Origin: Actinomycetales bacterium
Lineage (GTDB): Bacteria; Actinomycetota; Actinomycetes; Actinomycetales; JAHECE01
Direction: 5' to 3'
DNA length: 5,876 nt
NCBI GenBank assembly: GCA_024641895.1
Contig: JAHECE010000165.1
Coordinates: 1 to 5,876, forward strand
Part shown: positions 1-4,956 of the stretch, piece after piece
Layout of the letters: every line of letters starts with the position of its first letter
Numbering within the stretch: position 1 is the first letter of the stretch
Notes under the pieces: generated by a model
What the model saw: only the letters and a program-made list of their open reading frames with translations
What the model was told of the DNA's origin: nothing
Databases searched by the model: none
Program-made: the position numbers and the translations under genes

Positions 1-502
1 CCCGCACCGCCAGGAGCGCCTGCCGCGACGCCGCGCCGCCGTCGGCAATCACCCAGGGCCGCGCGGCGAACAGGTCGGCGCTGGCCCCCGCGGCACCGGA
101 CCTCTCCCGCCCCGCCATGGGGTGCGAGCCGACATACCGGTGCCACTCGGGTCGGTCCGCCTCGGGCATCGCGGCGAGCTGAAGGAGGATCGAGGCCTTC
201 ACGCTCGCGACGTCCGTCACGACCGCCGCCGGGTGGGCCCGCAGCTGCGCCGCCACGACACGGGCCGTGACGTCCGGCGGCGTCGCGACGACCACCAGCG
301 CAGGCTCGGCGTCCGCGGGCAGGGCCGCGACGCCCGCGCCGATGTCCCGGGCCAGGGCGAGCGCCGTCGGGCTGGTGTCCTCGAGGGTCACCGGGACGCC
401 GCGCGTGCTCAGCCCCAGGCCGATGCTCGCGCCGAGCAGACCCGTGCCGACAACCTTCACGGGTCCGCTCGTCGCCACGGCAGGCGCTTCGTCCCCAGTC
501 AC
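1..502 (-). CDS. tyrA: Prephenate dehydrogenase, N-terminal half (runs off the left edge)
   Basis: NAD(P)-dependent oxidative decarboxylation of prephenate to 4-hydroxyphenylpyruvate, the committed step of tyrosine synthesis, in the cytoplasm. I translated 167 codons on the minus strand from a GTG at 500-502; the gene then leaves the window, and family members usually have about 300-370 residues. Seen in the sequence: the Rossmann dinucleotide loop GTGLLGAS at residues 19-26, the VVVATPPDV strand-turn at about 70-78, DVASVK at 97-102, and YVGSHPMAG at 123-131. The histidine of that last motif (H127) matches the catalytic His of the family. The start is favoured because a -10-like element lies six bases upstream; in-frame GTGs at residues 9 and 15 are alternatives. 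There is no clear Shine-Dalgarno. The gene is separated from rluB by 56 bases, so it probably has its own promoter. tyrA after rluB and before cmk/der is, from memory, a common actinobacterial order. Whether a C-terminal ACT domain follows cannot be seen. Confidence 0.9.
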   Translation of the reverse strand, partial: MTGDEAPAVATSGPVKVVGTGLLGASIGLGLSTRGVPVTLEDTSPTALALARDIGAGVAALPADAEPALVVVATPPDVTARVVAAQLRAHPAAVVTDVASVKASILLQLAAMPEADRPEWHRYVGSHPMAGRERSGAAGASADLFAARPWVIADGGAASRQALLAVR

Positions 503-508
503 CTCGGC

Positions 509-514
509 ACCCTA
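509..514 (-). promoter_or_regulatory. Candidate -10 element of a leaderless tyrA promoter
   Basis: On the minus strand the hexamer TAGGGT fits the actinobacterial TANNNT -10 consensus and ends exactly six bases before the tyrA GTG. Transcription would then begin at or next to the start codon, giving a leaderless mRNA, which fits the lack of a Shine-Dalgarno. No recognisable -35 hexamer sits 17-18 bases upstream, so the call rests on the -10 and its spacing only. The rest of the 503-558 gap shows no convincing terminator hairpin, so read-through from rluB is also possible. Confidence 0.4.
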
Positions 515-558
515 TCGGCGGCACCCGACGCCGCGGCCGGGACTGTGGCGTGCAAGCG

Positions 559-1377
559 CTACAGACCTACCGAGGACATGAGGGCGCCGAGCTCCGCGCC
601 CTCGATGACACGCGTGCGTCCCGGGCGGAGGTGACCGAGCCGGATGGGACCGATCTGCGTCCGCGTCAGGGCCGTGACGGGGTGGCCGACCTCTTCCAGG
701 AGGCGCCGCACGATGTGGTTGCGTCCCTCGTGCAGGACCACCTCGACGAGCGACGTCGACGGCGTCGACTCGAGCACCTTGAAGCCGTCGACCGCGACGG
801 GCCCGTCCTCGAGCTCGATCCCGTCCCGCAGTCTCTTGCCGAGCCCCCGCTCGACACGCCCCTGGACGGTAGCGACGTACGTCTTCGGCACCTCGAACGA
901 GGGGTGCGTCAGACGGTGGCCGAGTTCGCCGTCATTCGTCAGCAGCAGGAGCCCGGAGGTGTCGACGTCGAGCCGGCCGACATGAAACAGCCGCTCGGAG
1001 CGGTCGGCGATGAGGGACTCCACCGTCGGGCGGCCCTTCGGGTCGTGCAAGGTGGACACGACACCGACGGGCTTGTTCAGCGCGAGCGTGATCACGTGCG
1101 GGTCGAGCTGCACGCGCAGGCCGTCGACGTGCAGCACGGCGTTGCGCGGGTCCACCCGGACGCCCAGCTCGCGCACGACGATGCCGTCCACCGTCACACG
1201 CCCCTCGGCGATGAGGTCCTCGCACGCCCGGCGCGAGCCGAGACCGGCGCCGGCCAGCACCTTCTGCAGCCGGACGCCGTCGGGGTCGTGGACGTCTCGA
1301 GGCTGAGGCGCGGGTGCGCGCTTCTTGCCGCCCCGGCTGCTGCCGGGGCTGTTGGACTGCGGTCTACCGGTGCTCAC
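559..1377 (-). CDS. rluB: 23S rRNA pseudouridine synthase, RluB/RsuA family
   Basis: Isomerises a uridine in 23S rRNA to pseudouridine (position 2605 for E. coli RluB) during large-subunit assembly. The protein has 272 residues. A basic, Ser/Lys/Arg-rich tail covers roughly residues 1-33. An S4 RNA-binding domain follows at about 35-80 (begins VRLQKVLAGAGLGSRRACEDL). The catalytic domain carries GRLDVDTSGLLLLTNDG at 134-150, with D137 the expected catalytic aspartate, and EGRNHIVRRLLEEVGHPV at about 217-234 is the family's C-terminal motif. The GTG start overlaps the scpB stop by four bases (GTGA) and has a strong GGAGG seven bases upstream, so this start is secure and translation is probably coupled to scpB. 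The gene is the last of the parA-scpA-scpB-rluB unit. The family is certain; the exact target uridine is inferred from family and synteny, because RluB, RluE, RluF and RsuA are paralogues. Confidence 0.93.
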   Translation of the reverse strand: MSTGRPQSNSPGSSRGGKKRAPAPQPRDVHDPDGVRLQKVLAGAGLGSRRACEDLIAEGRVTVDGIVVRELGVRVDPRNAVLHVDGLRVQLDPHVITLALNKPVGVVSTLHDPKGRPTVESLIADRSERLFHVGRLDVDTSGLLLLTNDGELGHRLTHPSFEVPKTYVATVQGRVERGLGKRLRDGIELEDGPVAVDGFKVLESTPSTSLVEVVLHEGRNHIVRRLLEEVGHPVTALTRTQIGPIRLGHLRPGRTRVIEGAELGALMSSVGL

Positions 1378-2015
1378 GTGCGTTCCTCCAGCCCGCTAAG
1401 GCTCTCCATGTCGGGCAGGTACGGGGCGAGCGGCGGCAGCTCCTCGAGAGCGCGCAGCCCGAACCGCTCGAGAAAGTATCCGGTAGTCCGGTAGAGCAGC
1501 GCACCGCCCTCCTCGTCGTGGCCCGCCTCCTCGACGAGCCCGCGGCTCATGAGGGTCCGCACGACGCCGTCGACGTTGACGCCGCGCACCGCCGAGATAC
1601 GACCGCGAGAGATCGGCTGCCGGTAGGCGATGACGGCCAGCGTCTCCAGGGCGGCGTGGGTGAGTCGCGCCGTCTGACCCTCGAGCACGAACGCGGCGAC
1701 CTCGTCCGAAGCCGCAGGCGCGGAGTAGAACCTCCAGCCGCCGCCCAGGTCTCGCAGCTCGAAGCCGCGGGGCCGCCCGCCCCGCTCGCCCGAGTAGTCC
1801 GCCACGAGCTCGCGCAGCAGCGTCTCGATGTGTGCCGTGGGCACCGCGAGCACGCTCGCCAGCTGGGCAGCCGGCACGGGCTCGTCCACCACCATGAGGA
1901 CGGCTTCGAGGGCTACCAGCAGCTCGTCGTCCGTTCGCGCGTCCGCGTCGACCAGCGACGGCCGGCCTCCGCCATCGATCAGATCGGAGGAATCCCGCGT
2001 CATGGCGGTGCTCAT
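1374..2015 (-). CDS. scpB: Segregation and condensation protein B (ScpB)
   Basis: Dimeric winged-helix (kite) subunit that binds the linker of the ScpA kleisin and, with SMC, forms the bacterial condensin that compacts and individualises chromosomes. The 213-residue protein is close to usual family length. The first ~28 residues are acidic and probably disordered. The first winged helix starts around ELLVALEAVLMVVDEPVPAAQ (31-51). The diagnostic ScpB core ETLAVIAYRQPISRGRISAVRG occupies 124-145, followed by NVDGVVRTLMSRGLVEEAG to about 165 and the YRTTGYFLERFGL signature at 175-187. The ATG shares an ATGA overlap with the scpA stop and has AAGGGAG five bases upstream. A second in-frame ATG at codon 5 is less well spaced from that site. 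The overlap implies fixed-ratio production of ScpA and ScpB. Family assignment is secure from the core motif and the adjacent scpA. Confidence 0.96.
   Translation of the reverse strand: MSTAMTRDSSDLIDGGGRPSLVDADARTDDELLVALEAVLMVVDEPVPAAQLASVLAVPTAHIETLLRELVADYSGERGGRPRGFELRDLGGGWRFYSAPAASDEVAAFVLEGQTARLTHAALETLAVIAYRQPISRGRISAVRGVNVDGVVRTLMSRGLVEEAGHDEEGGALLYRTTGYFLERFGLRALEELPPLAPYLPDMESLSGLEERT
1385..1389 (-). promoter_or_regulatory. Strong Shine-Dalgarno for rluB inside the scpB 3' end
   Basis: GGAGG on the minus strand lies seven bases before the rluB GTG and inside the last codons of scpB. It fixes the GTG at 1377 as the start and supports coupled translation across the four-base GTGA overlap. 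Confidence 0.75.
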
Positions 2016-2914
2016 GCTCTCTCCCTTGCGCCGTCGTCATCCGCGAGCACATCGTCGTAGTCCGCTGTCACGACGTGGGCGCCGTCGTCGCCCCCGGTCC
2101 AGCGAACGGTCAAGTCACCGAGCGGCCCGGCCTGCTCGAAGCCGACCGCGCGCTGACGGAACAGCTCGAGCAGGGCGAGGAAGCGGGAGACGACGACCGC
2201 GGGGCCGGCGGCGTCCTCGGTGAGCGCCCGGAAGGAGGCGCTGCCCAGCCGGCGCAACCGGTCGACGAGGATCGCGGCCTGTTCTCGGACGCTGACGACG
2301 GGGGCGTGCAGGTGCGAGGTGTCGACGCCGGGCGGGGTCGGCTTCGGGCCCAGCGCCGAAGCCGCGAGGGCGGCGAGGCCGTCGGCGCCGATCCTCAGGA
2401 CGAGCTCGGGCAGCAGCGCCGCGAAGCGCGGTTCGAGCGCCACGCTGCGGGGGTGGGTGCGCAGGCGGTCCCTGGCGCGGTCTGCGAGGTGGGCGGCGAC
2501 CTCCTTGAACGCCCGGTACTGAAGGAGCCGGGCGAACAGCAGGTCGCGGGCCTCGAGCAGCTCGACGTCCTCCTCGTCCTCGACCTCGCCGCGCGGCAGC
2601 AGGCGCGCCGCCTTGAGGTCGAGCAGCGTCGCAGCGACGACCACGAACTCGCTCGCCTGCGAGAGGTTCCAGGCGCCAGGGGCTCGGATGTGGGCGATGA
2701 ACTCGTCCGTGACCTCGGCCAGGGCGATCTCCGTGACGTCGAGCCTGTGCTTCGCGATGAGCGAGAGCAGCAGGTCGAACGGGCCGCTGAAGTTCTCGAG
2801 GACGACCTCGAACGGCGTTCCGCCGCGCGCCGCCCGGTGACCGGCCCAGGGACCGGGCTCCGGCGGCGCGCCGGAGCCCCGTGGGGCGACGGTCAGGTCA
2901 GGCGACGTCGCCAC
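2012..2914 (-). CDS. scpA: Segregation and condensation protein A (ScpA kleisin)
   Basis: Kleisin subunit that bridges the two SMC heads and recruits ScpB, completing the condensin ring used in chromosome compaction and segregation. With the GTG start at 2912-2914 it has 300 residues. A Pro/Gly-rich leader of about 33 residues precedes FEVVLENFSGPFDLLLSLI (35-53), the classic kleisin N-terminus that contacts the SMC neck. AATLLDLKAARLLPRGE (94-110) is the second diagnostic ScpA motif. An acidic stretch (EDEEDVE) and a helical linker follow. A C-terminal winged helix at about 226-272 should bind the SMC cap. The reading frame is open up to an ATG at 2974, and ATG 2950 is another option. I prefer GTG 2914 because GGGAG lies ten bases upstream, while the earlier ATGs have no Shine-Dalgarno and would overlap parA by 53-77 bases. 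The chosen start overlaps parA by 17 bases. Family is certain; the start is moderately sure. Confidence 0.94.
   Translation of the reverse strand: MATSPDLTVAPRGSGAPPEPGPWAGHRAARGGTPFEVVLENFSGPFDLLLSLIAKHRLDVTEIALAEVTDEFIAHIRAPGAWNLSQASEFVVVAATLLDLKAARLLPRGEVEDEEDVELLEARDLLFARLLQYRAFKEVAAHLADRARDRLRTHPRSVALEPRFAALLPELVLRIGADGLAALAASALGPKPTPPGVDTSHLHAPVVSVREQAAILVDRLRRLGSASFRALTEDAAGPAVVVSRFLALLELFRQRAVGFEQAGPLGDLTVRWTGGDDGAHVVTADYDDVLADDDGARERA
2021..2027 (-). promoter_or_regulatory. Shine-Dalgarno for scpB at the scpA 3' end
   Basis: AAGGGAG on the minus strand ends five bases before the scpB ATG and lies within the final codons of scpA. Together with the ATGA stop/start overlap it supports translational coupling of the two condensin subunits. 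Confidence 0.65.
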
Positions 2915-3767
2915 GGGCGATGAGCTCCCGGGCGAGCTGGCGATAGGCATCGGCACCGGGGTGGGTCGGCGCATAGGTGGTAATCGGCTCCGCCGCCACC
3001 GAGGCGTCCGGGAACTTGATCGTGCGGCTGATCACCGTTTCGAACACGCTGTCGCCGAAGGCCTCCCGCACGCGGGCCAGAACCTCCCTGGAGTGCAGGG
3101 TGCGCCCGTCGTACATCGTGCCGAGGATCCCGTCCGTGCCCAGGCGCGGATTGAGCCGGTCGCGGACCTTGTCGATGGTCTCCACGAGCAGCGCGACGCC
3201 GCGCAGCGCGAAGTACTCGCACTCCAGCGGGATGATCACGCCGTGCGCCGCCGTGAGCGCGTTCACGGTGAGCAGGCCGAGCGACGGCTGGCTGTCGATG
3301 ATGATCGCGTCGTAGTCGTCGAGCACCGGTCGCAACGTGCGGGCGAGCGCCTGCTCGCGGGCGACCTCGTTGACGAGCTGCACCTCGGCCGCCGAGAGGT
3401 CGATGTTCGCGGGGACCAGGTCCAGGTCCTTGACGGCCGTCTTGCGGACGACCTCTCGGATGTCGTCGCGCGGGTTCATCAGCAGCGTGTAGATCGTCTG
3501 GTCGAGCTCGTGGGGGTTGACACCCAGCCCCGCGGACGCCGCCCCCTGCGGGTCGAAGTCGACGATGAGCACCCGGCGTCCGTACTCCGCCAGCGCGGCA
3601 GCCAGGTTGATGGTCGTCGTCGTCTTGCCGACGCCGCCCTTCTGGTTGCACATGGCGATGATCCGGGCCGGGCCGTGGCCTCGCAGCGCCGGCGGGATGG
3701 GGAACTTGTCCGCCGTTCCCGGCTCGGTCAGCTTGATCGACGTCTGCCCGACCACTTCAGTGCTCAC
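2898..3767 (-). CDS. parA: Orphan ParA/Soj-family ATPase of the scpAB operon
   Basis: Deviant-Walker ATPase of the ParA/MinD class, which dimerises with ATP and usually binds DNA nonspecifically to position a partner. The protein has 289 residues. A polar leader of about 34 residues precedes the P-loop strand ARIIAMCNQKGGVGKTTTTI. In KGGVGKTTT (43-51), the signature lysine is K43 and the Walker A lysine K48. The switch I region FDPQG is at 71-75 and the Walker B region AIIIDSQPSLGLL is at about 154-166, with D158. Conserved C-terminal features include EYFALRGVALLVETI (184-198) and a FPDASVAAEPI segment (252-262). No parB lies beside it, unlike a true parAB locus. It instead overlaps scpA by 17 bases, matching the scpAB-linked ParA of other actinobacteria (Rv1708 type; from memory, PldP of Corynebacterium glutamicum is of this kind). 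The GTG start lacks a Shine-Dalgarno but sits six bases after a -10-like element. The role in segregation or division-site placement is inferred. Confidence 0.9.
   Translation of the reverse strand: MSTEVVGQTSIKLTEPGTADKFPIPPALRGHGPARIIAMCNQKGGVGKTTTTINLAAALAEYGRRVLIVDFDPQGAASAGLGVNPHELDQTIYTLLMNPRDDIREVVRKTAVKDLDLVPANIDLSAAEVQLVNEVAREQALARTLRPVLDDYDAIIIDSQPSLGLLTVNALTAAHGVIIPLECEYFALRGVALLVETIDKVRDRLNPRLGTDGILGTMYDGRTLHSREVLARVREAFGDSVFETVISRTIKFPDASVAAEPITTYAPTHPGADAYRQLARELIARGDVA
2925..2929 (-). promoter_or_regulatory. Probable Shine-Dalgarno deciding the scpA start
   Basis: GGGAG on the minus strand, inside the last codons of parA, lies ten bases before GTG 2914. It is the only purine-rich site suitably placed for any scpA start candidate (2974, 2950, 2914), and it favours the shorter 300-residue protein. 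Confidence 0.5.
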
Positions 3768-3773
3768 CCGCCC

Positions 3774-3803
3774 ACGCTATAAGCGCGACCCGACACTGAC
3801 CAA
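3774..3803 (-). promoter_or_regulatory. Candidate leaderless promoter of the parA-scpA-scpB-rluB operon
   Basis: On the minus strand TTGGTC (3798-3803) matches four of six bases of the TTGACA -35 consensus. It is followed after 18 bases by TAGCGT (3774-3779), a TANNNT -10 hexamer. Exactly six bases then separate the -10 from the parA GTG. An overlapping TATAGC reading of the -10 (3775-3780) with a 17-base spacer is also possible. Transcription starting at the GTG would make a leaderless mRNA, consistent with no Shine-Dalgarno before parA. This is the only plausible promoter in the 117-base gap. Confidence 0.55.
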
Positions 3804-3810
3804 GGCAGCA

Positions 3811-3841
3811 CGCCGCAGAGGCCGCCGGAACCTCCGCGGCG
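3811..3841 (-). terminator. GC-rich stem-loop, probable terminator after xerD
   Basis: An 11-base-pair stem with a nine-base loop: the minus-strand arms are CGCCGCGGAGG and CCTCTGCGGCG, complementary except for one G-U pair. It starts 44 bases after the xerD stop and ends seven bases before the candidate parA -35 hexamer. There is no U-tract, so a classical intrinsic terminator is not proven, but strong hairpins without U-tracts are common at actinobacterial transcript ends. The position, between a gene end and the next promoter, is what a terminator or insulator would occupy. Confidence 0.5.
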
Positions 3842-3884
3842 GCGGCCCGGCGAGGCAACGCCTGTCCCACCTGACGCATCCGCC

Positions 3885-4952
3885 TCAGGCGCGAGCGCGA
3901 GGGTGGGAGGCCGCGTAGACCTCGCGCAACGTCTGAGGCGTCACGAGCGTGTAGATCTGCGTCGTCGTCACGGAGGCGTGCCCGAGGAGCTCTTGGACGA
4001 CCCGGACGTCCGCGCCGCCCGCGAGCAGGTGCGTCGCGAACGAGTGCCGCAGCGTGTGCGGGGAGACGTGGGCGCTCAGATCAGCCTTGCGTGCGGCGGA
4101 CTGCAGGACCGCCCACGCGCTCTGCCGGCTCAGCCGCTGGCCCCTCGTGTTCAGCAGCAGGGCCGGGGTGCCCCTGCCGCCCCCGGCGAGCACCGGCCGG
4201 GCGCGCACGAGGTACGCCTCGATGGCCTCGACGGCGTAGCGACCCATCGGGATGACGCGCTCCTTGCGCCCCTTGCCGAACAGCCGCACCGAGCCGCTCT
4301 CGGGGTCGAGCTCCAGGTCGTCGACGTCGAGGCCCACCGCCTCGCTGATTCGAGCACCCGTGCCGTACAACAGCTCGAGCAGGGCTCGGTCGCGCAGCGG
4401 GACCGCACCCTCGCCGGCCGACGCCGCCGCGAGCAGGCGTTCGACGTCGTCCGTCGAGATGGCCTTGGGCAGCCGCTTCGCCGTCGCCGGGGGCCGGATC
4501 GCCGCGGAGGGATCGCTGCTCGCGCGTCCCTCGCGGACGGCGAACCTGTGCCAGCCCCGCACGGCCACCACGGCGCGGCCCGCCGAGGCGGCCGACAGCA
4601 CGTGCCCGCCGTCGGAGCCCGTCCGCATCGCCTCGACGAAGGCGCCGATCCGTTCCTCGTCGACGTCGTCGAGCCGGGCCAGACCCGAGGCGTCGAGGTA
4701 AGCGACGTAGCGACGCAGATCCCGGCGGTAGGCCGAGACCGTGTGCTGGCTCAGCCCCCGCTCGATCTCCAGGTGGACCAGGTAATCCCCCAAGGCGTCG
4801 GCGAGCGGGCCGACGACAGTGCCGGCGGGGCGTGCCGGCGGCCGTCGGGTCGGCTCCGCCGTGCGCTGCGGGTCACCCACCGAGGCGCGCCCCGGTTCCG
4901 GCGCGGACCCGGGGCCACCCTCGTCAGCCGTGATGCTCCCGGTCGCCGCCAT
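3885..4952 (-). CDS. xerD: Tyrosine recombinase XerD
   Basis: Site-specific recombinase that, with XerC, resolves chromosome dimers at dif near the terminus. The ATG-initiated protein has 355 residues, about 50 more than usual. The excess is a Pro/Gly/Arg-rich leader (1-47) before the core-binding SAM-like domain at about 49-140, which begins [19 protein letters not shown]. The catalytic domain has a complete set: R201 in [11 protein letters not shown]227 in [12 protein letters not shown]299 and R302 in [15 protein letters not shown]325 in [11 protein letters not shown] and the nucleophile Y334 in IYTLV. The true start is uncertain. ATG 4952 lies four bases after the ctaB stop but has no Shine-Dalgarno; GTG 4880 or TTG 4793 would give a length nearer the family norm. 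XerD rather than XerC is chosen from the conserved linkage to parA-scpAB; the sequence alone would also allow XerC. Transcription probably ends at the hairpin 44 bases downstream. Confidence 0.93.
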   Translation of the reverse strand: MAATGSITADEGGPGSAPEPGRASVGDPQRTAEPTRRPPARPAGTVVGPLADALGDYLVHLEIERGLSQHTVSAYRRDLRRYVAYLDASGLARLDDVDEERIGAFVEAMRTGSDGGHVLSAASAGRAVVAVRGWHRFAVREGRASSDPSAAIRPPATAKRLPKAISTDDVERLLAAASAGEGAVPLRDRALLELLYGTGARISEAVGLDVDDLELDPESGSVRLFGKGRKERVIPMGRYAVEAIEAYLVRARPVLAGGGRGTPALLLNTRGQRLSRQSAWAVLQSAARKADLSAHVSPHTLRHSFATHLLAGGADVRVVQELLGHASVTTTQIYTLVTPQTLREVYAASHPRARA

Positions 4953-4956
4953 GGGA

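Noticed and set aside
503..558. Possible terminator or small RNA between rluB and tyrA
   Set aside because: The 56 bases hold only short GC-rich self-complementarity and no T-rich run or substantial stem. Only the -10-like element is worth reporting.
550..1494. A 314-codon plus-strand open frame opposite rluB and part of scpB
   Set aside because: It spans two real minus-strand genes and their junction, has repetitive Arg/Asp/His composition and shows no motif. It is explained by GC bias suppressing stop codons.
1314..3782. Other long plus-strand frames (1314-2060, 2075-2923, 2961-3782) and minus-strand frames in the wrong register (such as 1396-2052 and 2893-3651)
   Set aside because: All are shadows of scpB, scpA and parA. 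None has recognisable domains, and they would require overlapping a complete conserved gene.
3768..3884. A dif site or parS site near xerD and parA
   Set aside because: No pair of imperfect 11-base arms around a 6-base spacer resembling dif, and no parS-like 16-base palindrome, could be recognised in the gap.
3870..3889. A small inverted repeat CCTGA/TCAGG around the xerD stop codon
   Set aside because: Only five contiguous pairs with a ten-base loop, overlapping the stop codon. In DNA this GC-rich such a stem is expected by chance, and the hairpin at 3811-3841 is a far better terminator candidate.
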